From contig NZ_JAUTXR010000161.1 of the NCBI RefSeq assembly GCF_030658505.1, forward strand, positions 53,578 through 117,577: DNA of 64,000 nucleotides. Reading direction: 5' to 3'. The translations under genes and the position numbers were made by a program. Position 1 is the stretch's first letter. The number at the start of each line of letters is the position of its first letter. Shown here one piece after another: positions 1-13,013 of the stretch. The notes under the pieces were generated by a model. That model searched no databases. It worked only from the letters and a program-made list of their open reading frames with translations, and was not told where the DNA came from. Source of the DNA: Stenotrophomonas raiganjensis (SeqCode) (GTDB lineage Bacteria; Pseudomonadota; Gammaproteobacteria; Xanthomonadales; Xanthomonadaceae).

Positions 1-1
1 C

Positions 2-1174
2 ACCAACGGCAAGACCTCCACCGTGCAGCTGCTGGCCCAGGCCTGGCACCTGCTCGGTACGCCCAGTGGCAGTATCGGCACGCTGGGCGCCGGACTTTAT
101 GGTGCGGTTGAACCGACCGGCTTCACCACGCCGCTGGTGCTGCAGATGCATGCGCTGCTGGCGCAGCTGCGCGATGCCGGCGCGCGCGCGGTGGCGATGG
201 AAGTCAGCTCGCACGCGCTGGACCAGGGCCGCGTGGATGCCGTGCACTACGACGTGGCGGTGTTCACCAACCTCACCCGCGACCATCTGGACTACCACGG
301 CGACATGGCCAGCTACGGCGCGGCCAAGGCGCGGCTGTTCCATCGCCCGGGCCTGAAGGCAGCGGTGGTCAACCTGGACGACGCCTTCGGTCGCCAGCTG
401 TTCGCCGGCCTGCCGGCGGGCGTGCAGCCGATCGGCCTGAGCTCGCGCGGTGCCACCGACGCCAGCGTGCGCGCCGAGGCGCTGCAGCTGGACGGCCGTG
501 GCATTGCCTTCGAACTGGTCATCGACGGCCAGCGCGCGGCGGTGCAGTCGCCGCTGCTGGGCCGCTTCAACGTGGACAACCTGCTGGCGGTGGCCGGCAC
601 CCTGCATGCGCAGGGCCAGCCGCTGCCGCGCATTGCCGAGGTGCTGTCGGCACTGCAGCCGATCCGTGGCCGCATGAACCGCCTGGGCGGCGAAGACGGC
701 CTGCCGACCGTGGTGGTGGATTACGCGCATACCCCGGACGCGCTGGAACAGGCGCTGGACAGCCTGCACGGCCATCTGCAGGGCACGCTGTTCTGCGTGT
801 TCGGCTGCGGTGGCGAGCGTGATACCGGCAAGCGCCCGCAGATGGCCGCGATCGCCGAGCGCCTGGCCAACCAGGTCATCGTCACCGACGACAACCCGCG
901 TGGCGAAGATGGCGACGTGATCGTGGCCGACATCCTGGCCGGTTTCCATAACGCCGGTGCCGTGACCGTGCAGCGCAGCCGCGCGCGTGCGATCGGCCTG
1001 GCGGTGAAGCGCGCCGGTGCCGGCGACATCATCCTGATTGCCGGCAAGGGCCACGAGCCGTACCAGGAAGTGAATGGCGTGCGCCATGACTTCGACGACA
1101 CCGAAGTGGCCGCGGCGGCACTGGCGGCCAAGGCCGGGGTGCTCAGCGCGCAGGCCGGGGAGGGCGCCGCATGA
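2..1174 (+). CDS. murE: UDP-MurNAc-tripeptide synthetase MurE (5' end cut by window)
   Basis: Cytoplasmic ATP-dependent ligase that adds the third residue, meso-diaminopimelate, to UDP-MurNAc-L-Ala-D-Glu. The reading frame is already open at base 2 and begins inside the Mur-ligase P-loop (TNGKTS). About 100 N-terminal residues therefore lie outside the window (family about 490 aa, 390 visible). The motif DNPRGED near bases 889-906 is the DNPR signature of meso-DAP-specific MurE, as opposed to the lysine-adding type. The C-terminal domain ends in an Ala/Gly-rich tail. The stop overlaps the murF start by 4 bases (ATGA), so the two are probably translationally coupled in the dcw operon. Confidence 0.97.
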   Translation, partial: TNGKTSTVQLLAQAWHLLGTPSGSIGTLGAGLYGAVEPTGFTTPLVLQMHALLAQLRDAGARAVAMEVSSHALDQGRVDAVHYDVAVFTNLTRDHLDYHGDMASYGAAKARLFHRPGLKAAVVNLDDAFGRQLFAGLPAGVQPIGLSSRGATDASVRAEALQLDGRGIAFELVIDGQRAAVQSPLLGRFNVDNLLAVAGTLHAQGQPLPRIAEVLSALQPIRGRMNRLGGEDGLPTVVVDYAHTPDALEQALDSLHGHLQGTLFCVFGCGGERDTGKRPQMAAIAERLANQVIVTDDNPRGEDGDVIVADILAGFHNAGAVTVQRSRARAIGLAVKRAGAGDIILIAGKGHEPYQEVNGVRHDFDDTEVAAAALAAKAGVLSAQAGEGAA

Positions 1175-2554
1175 AGCGCACCCTGCTTTCGCTGATCGCA
1201 CACTGGGCCGGCGGCGAGATCCACGGCGATGACGTGGCCATCGATGCGGTCAGCAACGACACCCGCAACCTCGGCCCGGGCTGCCTGTATGTGGCACTGC
1301 GCGGCGAGCGTTTCGACGGTCATGACTTTGCTGCCGACGCACAGGCGCGCGGTGCCAGCGCGCTGCTGGTCGAGCGCCTGTTGCCGATCGAGCTGCCGCA
1401 GGTGCTGGTGGCCGACAGCGAGCTGGCGCTGGCGAAGATCGCCACCGGCATGCAGCGCGACCGCGATACCGAGGTGTTCGCGATCACCGGCAGCAACGGC
1501 AAGACCAGCGTGAAGAGCCTGCTGCTGTCGATCCTGCAGCAGGTGGCCCAGCACGCGCATAAGGTGGTCTACGCCAACCCGGGCAACCGCAACAACGAGA
1601 TCGGCCTGCCGCTGGCAGTGATCGACGCGCCGGAAGATGCCGACTACGCCGTCTACGAGATGGGCGCGGGCAAGCCGGGCGACATCGCCTACCTGACCGA
1701 CATCGCCCGCCCGCGCTATGCGCTGGTCAACAACATCGCTCCTGCCCACCTGGAGCGGATGGGCAGCCTGCTCGGCGTGGCCGTCACCAAGGGCGCGATC
1801 TACACGGCGCTGCCGGCCGACGGCGTGGCGGTGATCAACGCCGACGATGCCTACGGCCGCTGGTTCGAGCAGCACTTCGTGGGTCGCCCGGCACGTTGCC
1901 GCGTGCTGCGCTATGGCCTGGAACACTCTGCGGACGTGACTGCGCGCGACATCCGTGCCGGCGCGCAGGGCAGCCAGTTCACCCTCGTTACGCCGGCCGG
2001 CGAAGCCCGCGTGGTACTGGGCCTGCCGGGTCGCCACAACGTCAGCAATGCACTGGCCGCTGCCAGCCTGGCGCTGGCGGCCGGTGCCGAGGTGGCGCTG
2101 ATCGCGGCGGGCCTGGCTGAAGCACAGCCGGTGCCGGGCCGGCAGATCGCCCATCAGCTGCGCAACGGCGCGGTGCTGGTTGACGACAGCTACAACGCCA
2201 ACCCCGGTTCGCTGGGCGCCGCCATCGATGCGCTGGCCGCCGCCCCGGAAGAGGGCTGGCTGGTGCTGGGTGACATGCGCGAGCTGGGCCCGGATGCCGA
2301 GGCGCTGCATGCGCAGGCCGGCATCCGTGCGCGCGCCGCTGGCCTGAAGCGCCTGTATGCGCTGGGCCCGCTCAGTGCCGCCGCCGCCACCGCCTTTGGC
2401 GAAGGCGGCCGTCATTTCGCCACCCATGACGCGCTGTCGCAGGCGCTGAAGGACGAGCTGCACGCCGGCGTGCGCTGCCTGGTCAAGGGTTCCCGTGGCA
2501 GCGCCATGGACACGATTGTCAAAGCGCTGCTGGCGCAAGGAGAGGAATCCCCGC

Positions 2555-2565
<11 letters not shown>
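1171..2565 (+). CDS. murF: UDP-MurNAc-tripeptide:D-Ala-D-Ala ligase MurF
   Basis: Adds the D-Ala-D-Ala dipeptide to UDP-MurNAc-tripeptide in the cytoplasm, completing the Park nucleotide. The 464-aa length is normal. The P-loop GSNGKTS is at about residues 107-113, and the central-domain motif DDSYNANP lies near residue 338. The ATG at 1171 overlaps the murE stop. The 3' end overlaps the mraY start (2555) by 11 bases, in the conserved order murE-murF-mraY. Confidence 0.97.
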
Positions 2566-3640
<1,075 letters not shown>

Positions 3641-3641
3641 G

Positions 3642-4973
3642 ATGAACGACCTGTCCCGCCAGGCAACACGCCTTGAAGCCATCGAAGGCAGCTACGACAA
3701 GTGGCTGCTGGGCGCGATCATCGCGCTCACCGGCGTCGGCGTGGTGATGGTGGCGTCCAGCTCGATCGCTTTGATGAGCAGCCCGTTCTATTACCTCAAC
3801 CGCCACCTGATCTTCCTGGCGGTGGGCATCGTGCTGGCGGTGGTCGCCGCCCGCACGGAGCTGAAGTCCATCGAGCAGTACAACCAGATGCTGCTGCTGG
3901 GCTGCTTCGTGCTGCTGCTGGCGGTGTTCATGCCGGGCCTGGGCAGCACGGTCAACGGTGCGCGCCGCTGGATCAACCTGGGCATTTCCAAGTTCCAGAC
4001 GGTCGAAGCGGTGAAGGTGCTCTACATCGTCTGGCTGTCCAGCTACCTGGTGCGTTTCCGCGACGAGGTCAATGCAACCTGGCCGGCGATGCTCAAGCCG
4101 CTGGGCGTGGCGGGTGCGCTGGTACTGCTGTTGCTGCTGCAGCCGGACTTCGGTTCCTCGACCCTGCTGCTGGCGATCACCGCCGGCATGCTGGTGCTGG
4201 GTGGGGTGAACATGCCGCGCATGTCGATGCCGGTGATCATCGGCCTGGTCGGCATGAGCGCACTGGCGATCATCGAGCCGTACCGCATGCGCCGCATCAC
4301 CTCCTTCCTGGACCCGTGGGCCGACCAGCAGGGCGACGGCTACCAGCTGTCGAACGCGCTGATGGCGGTGGGCCGCGGCGAGTGGACCGGCGTCGGCCTG
4401 GGCAACTCGGTGCAGAAGCTGTACTACCTGCCCGAAGCGCATACCGACTTCATCTTCTCGGTCACCGCCGAGGAATTCGGCTTCCTGGGCACCTGCGTGA
4501 TCGTGGCGCTGTACGCGCTGCTGGTCGGCCGGACCTTCTGGCTGGGCATGCGCTGCGTGGAAATGAAGCGGCACTTCTCCGGCTACATCGCCTTCGGCAT
4601 CGGCCTGTGGATCAGCATGCAGACCTTCGTCTCGATCGGCGTGAACCTGGGCATCCTGCCGACCAAGGGCCTGACCCTGCCGCTGATCTCCTCCGGCGGT
4701 TCGTCGGTGCTGATGACCTGCGTGGCGATGGGCCTGCTGCTGCGCGTGTCGTATGAACTCAAGCGCGCCGAGCGCCGCCAGGCCGTGCGCATCGGTGGTG
4801 CTGAAGACGCCGTTGCCGAGCCGGTGGACGCACCCTCCGCGCCGGCATCAACCAGCGTGCCGATGAGCGCCGAACCGGCAGCGGCCGACACCACGGCCCC
4901 GGCGTCGGCCGCAGCGCGTGGCACCAGCCGCCTGCAGTCGCGCATCGAACCGACCTTCGGGAGGCTGTCATGA
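3642..4973 (+). CDS. ftsW: Septal peptidoglycan polymerase FtsW (SEDS family)
   Basis: Membrane-embedded SEDS glycosyltransferase that polymerises lipid II at the septum together with a class B penicillin-binding protein. The protein has about ten hydrophobic segments. The typical loop after DPW ([12 protein letters not shown]) and the C-terminal [10 protein letters not shown] motif are visible. At 443 aa it is longer than E. coli FtsW. The surplus is a cytoplasmic Ala/Pro-rich tail of about 60 residues after the last membrane segment. The stop overlaps the murG start by 4 bases. Confidence 0.96.
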   Translation: MNDLSRQATRLEAIEGSYDKWLLGAIIALTGVGVVMVASSSIALMSSPFYYLNRHLIFLAVGIVLAVVAARTELKSIEQYNQMLLLGCFVLLLAVFMPGLGSTVNGARRWINLGISKFQTVEAVKVLYIVWLSSYLVRFRDEVNATWPAMLKPLGVAGALVLLLLLQPDFGSSTLLLAITAGMLVLGGVNMPRMSMPVIIGLVGMSALAIIEPYRMRRITSFLDPWADQQGDGYQLSNALMAVGRGEWTGVGLGNSVQKLYYLPEAHTDFIFSVTAEEFGFLGTCVIVALYALLVGRTFWLGMRCVEMKRHFSGYIAFGIGLWISMQTFVSIGVNLGILPTKGLTLPLISSGGSSVLMTCVAMGLLLRVSYELKRAERRQAVRIGGAEDAVAEPVDAPSAPASTSVPMSAEPAAADTTAPASAAARGTSRLQSRIEPTFGRLS

Positions 4974-6058
4974 GTGCAGCCAACGAGACGGGGCGCCCGG
5001 TGATGATCCTGGCCGGTGGCACCGGCGGGCACATCTTCCCCGGCCTGGCCGTGGCCCGCGTGCTGCGCGAGCGTGGCGTGCCGGTGACCTGGATGGGCGC
5101 CGACGGTGCGATGGAAACCCGCCTGGTGCCGCAGCACGACATTCCGATCGACACCCTGGCCATCACCGGCCTGCGCGGCAAGGGCAAGCTGGCCCTGCTG
5201 GGCGCGCCGTGGCGCCTGATGCGCGCGCTGCGCGCGGCCGGCATGATCATCCGCAGGCGCCAGCCGCGTGCCGTGGTCGCCTTCGGTGGCTTTGCCTCTG
5301 GCCCCGGTGGCATGGCCACGCGCCTGCACGGCCTGCCGCTGCTGGTTCACGAACAGAATCGCGCTCCCGGCATGACCAATCGCATCCTGTCGCGCTATGC
5401 GCGCCGGTTGCTGACCGGCTTCCCGGGTACCTTCGCCAAGGGCGAGGAGTTCGTCGGCAACCCGGTGCGCGCGGAGATCGCCGCCATCGCTCCGCCGGAA
5501 CAGCGCTTCGCCGACCGCCAGGGGCCGCTGCGCGTGCTGGTGGTCGGTGGCAGCCAGGGTGCACGTGCACTCAACACCGGCGTGCCGCAGGCGATCGCCG
5601 CGCTCGGCGCCGGGGTATCGGTGCAGGTGCGCCACCAGAGTGGCGAAAAGATGCATGCCGAAGCGGTCGAGGCGTATGCCACGGCCGGCGTGCAGGCTGA
5701 AATCACCCCGTTCATCGCCGACATGGCCGAGGCCTTCGCCTGGGCCGACCTGGTGGTGTGCCGTGCCGGTGCATCGACGCTGGCCGAGCTGTGCGCGGCG
5801 GGTGTCGGCAGTGTGCTGGTGCCATTCCCCGCTGCCGTCGACGATCACCAGACCCGCAATGCGGAGTACCTGGTCGAGCGCGGCGCGGCGGTTTTGCTGA
5901 AGCAGGACGGAACGCTGGCTGACGGCATTGCCGCACTGCTGCGCGATCTGTCCGAAAATCCCGCCCGCCGCATGCAGATGGCGCAAGCCGCGCGTGCCCT
6001 GGCCAAGGTCGATGCCGCCGAGCGCATCGCCGATATCATTCTCGAGGAAGCTGTATGA
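4970..6058 (+). CDS. murG: UDP-GlcNAc transferase MurG
   Basis: Peripheral inner-membrane GT28 glycosyltransferase that adds GlcNAc to lipid I, giving lipid II. The 362-aa length is standard. The glycine-rich [10 protein letters not shown] loop lies at about residues 15-24, and the second-domain [10 protein letters not shown] motif near residue 194. HEQN, followed by PG, in the N-terminal domain is typical of the family. The ATG overlaps the ftsW stop (ATGA). Confidence 0.97.
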   Translation: MSAANETGRPVMILAGGTGGHIFPGLAVARVLRERGVPVTWMGADGAMETRLVPQHDIPIDTLAITGLRGKGKLALLGAPWRLMRALRAAGMIIRRRQPRAVVAFGGFASGPGGMATRLHGLPLLVHEQNRAPGMTNRILSRYARRLLTGFPGTFAKGEEFVGNPVRAEIAAIAPPEQRFADRQGPLRVLVVGGSQGARALNTGVPQAIAALGAGVSVQVRHQSGEKMHAEAVEAYATAGVQAEITPFIADMAEAFAWADLVVCRAGASTLAELCAAGVGSVLVPFPAAVDDHQTRNAEYLVERGAAVLLKQDGTLADGIAALLRDLSENPARRMQMAQAARALAKVDAAERIADIILEEAV

Positions 6059-6098
6059 AGAAGGCATGCCACCGCGCCTGCCCTGCGCGAGGCCGCGC

Positions 6099-7535
6099 AT
6101 GATCCGTCGCCTGCACGACACCAACGACCTGGTGCGCGCGTTCCCGCGCGTGCATTTCGTCGGCATCGGCGGCACCGGCATGAGCGGCATCGCCGAAGTG
6201 ATGCTGACGCTGGGCTATGAAGTGTCCGGTTCGGACAACGCTGACAACGTGGCGACCCGCCGCCTGGCTAGCCTGGGTGCGCGCATCATGCGCGGCCACT
6301 CGGCAGCCAATGTGCTGGGCACCGACTGCGTGGTGGTCTCCAGCGCCATCCGTGAGGACAACCCGGAACTGATGGAAGCGCGCAGCCAGCGCATTCCGAT
6401 CATGCCGCGTGCGGCGATGCTGGCCGAGCTGATGCGCTTCCGCCGTGGCATCGCGGTGGCCGGTACCCATGGCAAGACCACCACCACCAGCCTGACCGCT
6501 GCGGTGCTGAGCGAAGGTGGCCTGGACCCGACCTTCGTGATCGGCGGCCAACTGCTGGCTGCTGGCGCCAACGCCAAGCTGGGCGGTGGGCAGTGGCTGG
6601 TGGCCGAGGCCGACGAAAGCGATGGCAGCTTCCTGCGCCTGAACCCGCTGATGTCGATCATCACGAACATTGATGCCGATCACCTGGAAAACTACGGCAA
6701 CGACTTTGCCCGCGTGCAGGCGGCGTTCGCAGAGTTCCTGCAGCGCCTGCCGTTCTACGGCCTGGCGGTGCTGTGCATCGATGACCCGGAAGTGGCCGCA
6801 CTGGCCGCCAGGACCCCGCGCCACGTGATGAGCTACGGCATGAGCCCGCAGGCCGACGTGCGCGCCGAGAACGTGGTGCAGGAAGGTTCGCGGATGCGCT
6901 TCACCCTGCGCCTGCCGCAGGGCACCAGCCAGGAAGTGGTGCTGGCGCTGCCGGGCAAGCACAACGTGCTGAACGCACTGGCCGCTGCGGCAGTGGGCTG
7001 GCAGCTGGGCGTGGCACCGGACGCCATCGCGCGCGCGCTGGAAGGGTTTGCCGGTGTCGGCCGTCGCTTCAACGATCTGGGCGAGGTGACCACCGCCAGT
7101 GGCGCCAAGGTGCGCATCATCGACGATTACGGTCATCACCCGAGCGAACTGGAAGCCGTATTCGCCGCCGCCCGTGGTGGCTGGGCCGACAAGCGCCTGG
7201 TGGTGGCCTTCCAGCCGCATCGCTACAGCCGTACCCGCGACCAGTTCGACAAGTTCGCCGCGGTGCTGTCCAGCGTCGACGCGCTGGTGCTGAGCGAAGT
7301 CTATCCGGCAGGTGAGGAACCGATCGCCGGTGCCGACTCGCATGCGCTGGCCCGCGCCATCCGCGCGCGCGGCCGCAGCGAGCCAGTGGTGGTGGGCAAG
7401 GCCGCCGAGCTGGCCGGCGTGCTGCCGGACGTGCTGCAGGACGGTGACCTGTTGCTGATGATGGGCGCCGGCGACATCGGCGCCGTGGCCACCCATATCG
7501 CGGTGGAAGGCTTCAAGGGGGAGGGCGAGGCGTGA
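6099..7535 (+). CDS. murC: UDP-MurNAc:L-alanine ligase MurC
   Basis: Adds L-Ala to UDP-MurNAc, the first Mur-ligase step. The ATG at 6099 ([10 protein letters not shown], 478 aa) matches the usual N-terminus just before the Rossmann motif GIGGTGMSG at residues 22-30. An ATG at 6066 preceded by GAAGAAGG would add 11 residues and cannot be excluded. The P-loop GTHGKTTTT is at about residue 122, and the family motif DDYGHHP near residue 345. There are 40 bases between the murG stop and this start. The 3' end overlaps ddl. Confidence 0.95.
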   Translation: MIRRLHDTNDLVRAFPRVHFVGIGGTGMSGIAEVMLTLGYEVSGSDNADNVATRRLASLGARIMRGHSAANVLGTDCVVVSSAIREDNPELMEARSQRIPIMPRAAMLAELMRFRRGIAVAGTHGKTTTTSLTAAVLSEGGLDPTFVIGGQLLAAGANAKLGGGQWLVAEADESDGSFLRLNPLMSIITNIDADHLENYGNDFARVQAAFAEFLQRLPFYGLAVLCIDDPEVAALAARTPRHVMSYGMSPQADVRAENVVQEGSRMRFTLRLPQGTSQEVVLALPGKHNVLNALAAAAVGWQLGVAPDAIARALEGFAGVGRRFNDLGEVTTASGAKVRIIDDYGHHPSELEAVFAAARGGWADKRLVVAFQPHRYSRTRDQFDKFAAVLSSVDALVLSEVYPAGEEPIAGADSHALARAIRARGRSEPVVVGKAAELAGVLPDVLQDGDLLLMMGAGDIGAVATHIAVEGFKGEGEA

Positions 7536-8494
7536 GCACGCTGACCTTCCCGCCGCTGCGCGTGACCGACCCGGCCGAGTTCGGTCGCGTCGCCGTGCTG
7601 CTCGGCGGCAGCTCCAGCGAACGTGAAGTGTCGCTGGACTCGGGCCGCAACGTGCTTGAAGCCCTGCAGTCGCGCGGCGTCGATGCATTCGCCGTGGACG
7701 GCATCCCGGCGCTGGCCAAGGCGCTGGCCGCCGGCGGCATCGACCGCGTGTTCAACATCCTGCACGGCCACAACGGTGGCGGTGAGGACGGCATCGTGCA
7801 GGGCCTGATGGACGCCTTCGGCGTGCCGTACACCGGCTCGAACGTGCTGGGTTCGGCGCTGAGCATGGACAAGATCCGCACCAAGCAGGTGTGGCTGTCG
7901 CTGGGCCTGCCGACCCCGCAGTACCGGAAGGTCACTGCCGAAGACGTGCATGCCAACGCCGCCACGCTCGGTCTTCCGGTGGTGGTGAAGCCGGCCAACG
8001 AAGGTTCCAGCGTGGGCATCAGCCGGGTGACCGACGAGGCCGGCCTGGATGAGGCGGTGGCGCTGGCCGCGCGCTACGACGGCCAGCTGCTGATGGAACA
8101 GATGGTGGTCGGCGACGAACTGACCGTGGCCATCCTTGGCGACGTCGCACTGCCGTCGATCCGCATCGTGCCCAAGGGCCAGTGGTACGACTACAACGCC
8201 AAGTACATCGCCGAGGACACCCAGTACCTGTGCCCGGGCCTGGACGGTGACGCCGAGGACGAGATCCGGCGCATCGCGCTGGCCGCGTTCCGTGCCGCCG
8301 GCTGCCGTGGCTGGGGCCGCGTGGACGTGATGCGCGATCGCGCCAGCGGCCGTTTCTTCCTGCTGGAAGTGAACACCGCGCCGGGCATGACCAGCCACTC
8401 GCTGGTGCCCAAGGCGGCCCGCCAGGCTGGCATCGGTTTCGAGGAACTGGTGTGGCGCGTGCTGGAACAGACCCTGGAGGCCTCGCAGGCATGA
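7532..8494 (+). CDS. ddlB: D-alanine--D-alanine ligase
   Basis: ATP-grasp enzyme joining two D-Ala for MurF. The start is GTG at 7532, inside the murC stop region (4-base overlap), preceded by GGGGGAGGGCGAGG. The 320-aa length is normal. [13 protein letters not shown] near the N-terminus, the P-loop-like EGSSVGIS around residue 157 and the C-terminal [10 protein letters not shown] metal-binding motif are diagnostic. The symbol ddlB follows its dcw position between murC and ftsQ. Confidence 0.96.
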   Translation: MSTLTFPPLRVTDPAEFGRVAVLLGGSSSEREVSLDSGRNVLEALQSRGVDAFAVDGIPALAKALAAGGIDRVFNILHGHNGGGEDGIVQGLMDAFGVPYTGSNVLGSALSMDKIRTKQVWLSLGLPTPQYRKVTAEDVHANAATLGLPVVVKPANEGSSVGISRVTDEAGLDEAVALAARYDGQLLMEQMVVGDELTVAILGDVALPSIRIVPKGQWYDYNAKYIAEDTQYLCPGLDGDAEDEIRRIALAAFRAAGCRGWGRVDVMRDRASGRFFLLEVNTAPGMTSHSLVPKAARQAGIGFEELVWRVLEQTLEASQA

Positions 8495-9240
8495 ACGCGG
8501 TGCTGCGCATCTTCGTCTGGCTGTTGGCGCTGTCGGTGGTTGCACTGCCGGTGGTGGCCGTGGTCAATGGCTGGGTCGGCGCCGAGCGCTGGCCGCTGGC
8601 GAAGCTGCGCGTGCATGGTGAGTTCAAGCGGGTGCCGGCCGAGCAGCTGCAGCAGGTGCTGCTGCCGTACGCGCGCGCCGGCTTCTTCGCGGTCAAGCTG
8701 CAGGATGCGCAGGACGCACTGGAAAAACTGCCGTGGGTAGAGAGCGCGCAGGTGCGCAAGCAGTGGCCGGACGTGCTGGAAGTGACCCTGGTCGAGCACA
8801 AGCCGTTCGCGCGCTGGGGCAATGACCGCCTGGTGTCCGAGCAGGGCAAGCTGTTCCCCACGCCGAAGAAGCTGGCCGATCTGGCGCTGCCCGAACTGGA
8901 TGGCCCGGACAGCCAGGCCGAAGAAGTGATGAAGCTGTACAGCGACTCGCGTGCATTGTTCGCACCGGCCGGCGTCGACGTGCGCCGGGTGACGATGGAT
9001 GCACGCGGCAGCTGGTCGCTGGTGCTGAGCAACGGCACCGAAGTGGTGGTTGGCCGTGATGACGCGCGCTCGCGCATGCAGCGCTTCGTCAAGGTGCTGC
9101 CGCAGCTCAACCGCCAGGACGCGCCGATCGAGCGCGCCGACCTCCGTTACACCAATGGTTTCACGCTGAGCTGGGGTACCCCGGCCACGCCGGCGAAAAC
9201 GCCGGCGACCCCGGCCAGAAGCACGCAGGAAAGGACATGA
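8491..9240 (+). CDS. ftsQ: Cell division protein FtsQ
   Basis: Bitopic inner-membrane divisome protein that links early and late division proteins through FtsB/FtsL. The ATG at 8491 overlaps the ddl stop by 4 bases and gives 249 aa. The frame is open further upstream, but only inside ddl. A single membrane anchor at about residues 5-27 is followed by a POTRA domain ([10 protein letters not shown]...) and the FtsQ/DivIB beta domain. The C-terminus ends in an unusual Thr/Pro/Ala repeat ([13 protein letters not shown]), presumably a disordered tail. The stop overlaps ftsA. Confidence 0.95.
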   Translation: MNAVLRIFVWLLALSVVALPVVAVVNGWVGAERWPLAKLRVHGEFKRVPAEQLQQVLLPYARAGFFAVKLQDAQDALEKLPWVESAQVRKQWPDVLEVTLVEHKPFARWGNDRLVSEQGKLFPTPKKLADLALPELDGPDSQAEEVMKLYSDSRALFAPAGVDVRRVTMDARGSWSLVLSNGTEVVVGRDDARSRMQRFVKVLPQLNRQDAPIERADLRYTNGFTLSWGTPATPAKTPATPARSTQERT

Positions 9241-10472
9241 ATCGCAAGGGTGACAAATCGCTGATCGTTGGCCTGGACATCGGCACCTCCAAGGTGGTGG
9301 CGCTGGTGGGCGAGTATTCGCCGGGCAACCCGATCGAAGTGATCGGCATCGGCTCGCACGAATCGCGCGGGCTCAAGCGTGGCGTGGTGGTGGACATCGA
9401 ATCGACCGTGCAGTCGATCCAGCGTGCGGTGGAAGAAGCCGAGCTGATGGCTGGCTGCGAGATCCGCTCGGTGTATGCCTCGATCTCCGGCAACCACGTG
9501 CAGTGCAAGAACTCGCCGGGCATCGTGCCGATCCGCGACGGCGAGGTGACCTGGGGTGACCTGGACCGCGTGCTCGACGCCGCCAAGGCGGTGGCGATCC
9601 CGGCCGACCAGAAGATCCTGCACGCGATCCCGCGCGAGTACGTGCTGGACGATTCGCAGGAAGGCATCCGCAACCCGGTCGGCATGACCGGCGTGCGCCT
9701 GGAGGTGCACGCGCACTTGGTGGTGTGCGCGCAGTCGGCCGCGGCCAACATCAGCAAGTGCGTGCAGCGCTGCGGCCTGCAGGTGGACGACCTGGTGCTG
9801 TCTTCGCTGGCCTCCAGCGTGGCGGTGCTGACCGCCGACGAACGCGAGCTGGGCGTGGTGCTGGTCGACATGGGCGCCGGCACCACCGACATCGCTGTGT
9901 TCGTGCAGGGCGCGATCTGCCATACCGCCTCGCTGCCGATTGCTGGCGACCACGTGACCAACGACATCGCGCACATGCTGCGCACGCCGACCCCGGAAGC
10001 CGAGCAGATCAAGGTGCGCTATGCCTGCGCCCTGGCCCAGCTGGCCACCGCCGAGGAGAGCATCCAGGTACCGTCGGTGGGTGACCGCCCGCCGCGCCGC
10101 ATGCCGCGCCATTCGCTGGCGCAGGCGGTGCAGGGCCGCTACGAGGAAATCTTCGAGATGGTGCAGGCCGAGCTGCGCCGCTCCGGTTTCGAGGAACTGG
10201 TGCGCGCCGGCATGGTGCTGACCGGTGGTGCCTCGAAGATGGAAGGCGTGGTCGAACTGGCCGAGGAAATGCTGCAGATGCCGGTGCGCGTGGGCATCCC
10301 GCAGCACGTCACCGGCCTCGGCGAAGTAGTAGGCAATCCGGTGCACGCCACCGGCGTCGGCCTGCTGCTGATGGGCAGCCAGATCGAGCACCCGCGGCGG
10401 CCGTCGCTGCCCACCGGGCGCGCGGGAAGCATGTTCAAGAAACTCAAAACCTGGTTCCGCGGCGAGTTCTGA
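9237..10472 (+). CDS. ftsA: Cell division protein FtsA
   Basis: Actin-fold ATPase that tethers FtsZ to the membrane and recruits later divisome proteins. The length is 411 aa. The phosphate-1 motif GLDIGTSKV is near residue 14, and the phosphate-2 motif [12 protein letters not shown] near residue 211. The C-terminal amphipathic helix, ending [11 protein letters not shown], is the membrane-targeting sequence. The start overlaps the ftsQ stop. A 170-base leader separates it from ftsZ, the longest gap inside the dcw cluster. Confidence 0.97.
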   Translation: MNRKGDKSLIVGLDIGTSKVVALVGEYSPGNPIEVIGIGSHESRGLKRGVVVDIESTVQSIQRAVEEAELMAGCEIRSVYASISGNHVQCKNSPGIVPIRDGEVTWGDLDRVLDAAKAVAIPADQKILHAIPREYVLDDSQEGIRNPVGMTGVRLEVHAHLVVCAQSAAANISKCVQRCGLQVDDLVLSSLASSVAVLTADERELGVVLVDMGAGTTDIAVFVQGAICHTASLPIAGDHVTNDIAHMLRTPTPEAEQIKVRYACALAQLATAEESIQVPSVGDRPPRRMPRHSLAQAVQGRYEEIFEMVQAELRRSGFEELVRAGMVLTGGASKMEGVVELAEEMLQMPVRVGIPQHVTGLGEVVGNPVHATGVGLLLMGSQIEHPRRPSLPTGRAGSMFKKLKTWFRGEF

Positions 10473-10642
10473 CGCGGAGCCCGCAATCCCTGGCATTGCC
10501 AGGGCGCAACACCCGCAGTACCCGCATCACAACGCAACACCGGCAACACACAACCCATACAGCCGCAACGTCGGCATGCAGCAGGACGGCAGGACGCCCG
10601 AATGCCCATGCCAGCCAAAGCGGATACAACGAGGACACGGAC
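10473..10642 (+). promoter_or_regulatory. ftsA-ftsZ leader: hairpin plus C/A-rich stretch
   Basis: The gap opens with a small hairpin (CCCTGGC at 10488-10494, GCCAGGG at 10498-10504). It continues as roughly 65 bases with very few G and T, rich in CAAC/CAACAC. A GAGGACACGGAC ribosome site then precedes the ftsZ ATG. No clear -35/-10 pair is visible. This looks like an unstructured 5' leader or spacer that could give ftsZ its own expression level. The role is inferred. Confidence 0.35.
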
Positions 10643-11878
10643 ATGGCGCATTTTGAACTGATCGAAAAGATGGCACCCAATGCGGTGATCAAGGTGGTTG
10701 GCGTGGGCGGCGGCGGCGGCAATGCCGTGGCGCACATGGTCAACTCGGCGGTGGACGGCGTGGAATTCATCACCGCCAACACCGACTCGCAGGCCATCAA
10801 GAATTGCGGTGCCAAGCTGCAGCTGCAGCTGGGTACCAACGTGACCAAGGGCCTGGGCGCAGGCGCGAACCCGGAAGTCGGCCGCCAGGCCGCGCTGGAA
10901 GACCGTGAGCGCATCATGGACGCGCTGCAGGGTGCGGACATGGTGTTCATCACCGCCGGCATGGGCGGCGGCACCGGCACCGGCGCTGCGCCGGTGGTGG
11001 CCCAGCTGGCCAAGGAAATGGGCATCCTGACCGTGGCCGTGGTCACCAAGCCGTTCCCGTTCGAAGGCCGTCGCCGCATGCAGGTGGCGCTGAAGGGCAT
11101 CGAGGAACTGAGCCAGCACTGCGACTCGCTGATCACCATCCCGAACGAGAAGCTGATCACCGTGCTGGGTCGCAACGCGACCATGATCCAGGCCTTCCGT
11201 GCCGCCAACGACGTGCTGCAGGGCGCCGTGCAGGGCATCGCCGACCTGATCGTGCGTCCGGGCCTGATCAACGTCGACTTCGCCGACGTGCGCACCGTCA
11301 TGTCCGAAATGGGCCTGGCGATGATGGGTACCGGCACAGCTCGTGGCGATGACCGCGCCCAGGCCGCTGCCGAAGCCGCCATCCAGAACCCGCTGCTGGA
11401 CGATGTGAACCTGGCCGGTGCCAACGGCATCCTGGTCAACATCACCGCCGGCGCCGACTTCACCATGGCCGAGTTCGACGAGATCGGCCGCACCATCGAT
11501 GGCTTCGCTTCCGAAGACGCCACCGTGGTGGTCGGTACCGTGCTGGACCCGGACATGCAGGACGAAGTGCGCGTGACCGTGGTCGCTACCGGCCTGAACC
11601 GCGTTTCGGCCAGCAAGACCCAGCGCCCGGGTGAGCGTGCGCCGATCAAGCTGGTCCGCAATGCGACCACCGGCCAGCCGGAGTTCGGCGACTTCGACAA
11701 CGGCGGCGACGCCGTGTCCAAGGCCGTCGGCGGCATGGGCCTGGGCCTGCGTCGTGCCAGCAGTGATACCGCGGCAGCCTCGGCCCCGTCGGCACCGGCC
11801 GCTTCGGCTCCGGCGGCGGCGGAACTGCCGAACGACTACCTGGACATCCCGGCCTTCCTGCGCCGCCAGGCGGACTAA
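10643..11878 (+). CDS. ftsZ: Cell division GTPase FtsZ
   Basis: Tubulin homologue that assembles the cytokinetic Z-ring. The ATG at 10643 ([10 protein letters not shown], 411 aa) has a GAGGACACGG ribosome site. The frame is open for about 50 further codons upstream, but these have non-coding composition (the C/A-rich leader). The GTP-binding signature [10 protein letters not shown] is at about residues 108-117. The T7 loop NVDFADV lies near 211. The C-terminal peptide [14 protein letters not shown] is the conserved FtsA/ZipA docking site, after an Ala/Pro linker. Confidence 0.98.
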   Translation: MAHFELIEKMAPNAVIKVVGVGGGGGNAVAHMVNSAVDGVEFITANTDSQAIKNCGAKLQLQLGTNVTKGLGAGANPEVGRQAALEDRERIMDALQGADMVFITAGMGGGTGTGAAPVVAQLAKEMGILTVAVVTKPFPFEGRRRMQVALKGIEELSQHCDSLITIPNEKLITVLGRNATMIQAFRAANDVLQGAVQGIADLIVRPGLINVDFADVRTVMSEMGLAMMGTGTARGDDRAQAAAEAAIQNPLLDDVNLAGANGILVNITAGADFTMAEFDEIGRTIDGFASEDATVVVGTVLDPDMQDEVRVTVVATGLNRVSASKTQRPGERAPIKLVRNATTGQPEFGDFDNGGDAVSKAVGGMGLGLRRASSDTAAASAPSAPAASAPAAAELPNDYLDIPAFLRRQAD

Positions 11879-11887
11879 GCGGGGCGG

Positions 11888-11960
11888 CCCGGGGCTTGTC
11901 CTCCCCGGGTTGCGCCACCATGTCCTGAAAACGCGGGCGCCGGGCCAGGATGGGCCCGGC
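11888..11960 (+). terminator. Two GC-rich hairpins after ftsZ
   Basis: The first hairpin is CCCGGGG (11888-11894) / CCCCGGG (11903-11909). The second is GCCGGGCC (11939-11946) / GGCCCGGC (11953-11960). Neither is followed by a good T-run, so they may slow polymerase or protect 3' ends rather than terminate fully. They separate ftsZ from lpxC, which may start from the A/T-rich TTAATCTAATG near 12040. Confidence 0.4.
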
Positions 11961-12071
11961 GGCCCTGCTTCACGCGCGTCCCATTGGCGCGCCGGTGTGT
12001 CCTGCCGGCGTTTCAGCCAGGGTAGGGGACCCTGCGTGTTAATCTAATGTGTCACTTCCGGTCCATCCCCC

Positions 12072-12983
12072 ATGATCCAGCAACGCACCCTCAAGAACAC
12101 GATCCGCGCCACCGGCGTTGGCCTGCACAGCGGTGACAAGGTCTACATGACCCTGCGCCCGGCACCGGTCAACCATGGCATCGTGTTCCGCCGCGTCGAC
12201 CTGGACCCGGTGGTGGAAGTGCCGGCCAAGGCCGAACTGGTCACCGAAGTGACCCTGTGCACCGGCCTGACCTGCAACGACGCCAAGATCCAGACCGTCG
12301 AGCACCTGATGTCGGCCCTGGCTGGCCTGGGTGTGGACAACATCATCGTCGAACTGTCCTCGGCCGAGCTGCCGATCATGGACGGTTCTGCGGGCCCGTT
12401 CGTGTTCCTGCTGCAGTCGGCGGGCATCGTGGAACAGGATGCGCCCAAGCGCTTCATCCGCGTGCTGAAGACCGTGGAAGTGACCGAGGGCGACAAGGTG
12501 GCCCGCTTTACTCCCTACGAGGGCTACAAGCTGGGCTTCACCATCCAGTTCGACCACCCGATGATTCCGGCCAAGCAGTCGCGCCAGGAAATCGAGTTCT
12601 CGACGCTGGCCTACACCAAGGAAATCTCCCGCGCGCGCACCTTCGGTTTCATGCGCGACCTGGAGTACATGCGCGAGCGCAACCTGGGCCTGGGCGGTTC
12701 GATGGACAACGCCATCGTGCTGGACGAGTTCCGAGTGCTCAACGAAGACGGCCTGCGCTACGCCGACGAGTTCGTGCGCCACAAGATCCTCGACGCCATC
12801 GGTGATCTCTACCTGGCCGGTGGCCAGGTGCTGGGCGCCTACGAGGGCTTCAAGTCCGGCCACGCGCTCAACAACAAGCTGGTGCGCGCACTGATGGCCG
12901 ACGCCACCGCTTGGGAGTGGGTCAGCTTCGACTCGCCGGCAACCCCGGATCCGGTCGAATATGCCACTCCGGCCTACGCCTGA
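12072..12983 (+). CDS. lpxC: UDP-3-O-acyl-GlcNAc deacetylase LpxC
   Basis: Zinc amidase that catalyses the committed step of lipid A synthesis. At 303 aa it aligns with E. coli LpxC without visible gaps at the active site. The zinc ligands His78 (VEHLMSAL), His237 and Asp241 ([10 protein letters not shown]) fall at the same residue numbers as in E. coli. The N-terminus [11 protein letters not shown] is canonical. lpxC follows ftsZ as in other gammaproteobacteria, with a 193-base gap and a strong hairpin terminator 30 bases downstream. Confidence 0.98.
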   Translation: MIQQRTLKNTIRATGVGLHSGDKVYMTLRPAPVNHGIVFRRVDLDPVVEVPAKAELVTEVTLCTGLTCNDAKIQTVEHLMSALAGLGVDNIIVELSSAELPIMDGSAGPFVFLLQSAGIVEQDAPKRFIRVLKTVEVTEGDKVARFTPYEGYKLGFTIQFDHPMIPAKQSRQEIEFSTLAYTKEISRARTFGFMRDLEYMRERNLGLGGSMDNAIVLDEFRVLNEDGLRYADEFVRHKILDAIGDLYLAGGQVLGAYEGFKSGHALNNKLVRALMADATAWEWVSFDSPATPDPVEYATPAYA

Positions 12984-13013
12984 TCATTCCAGGCCATTGA
13001 ATCAAAAGACAAA

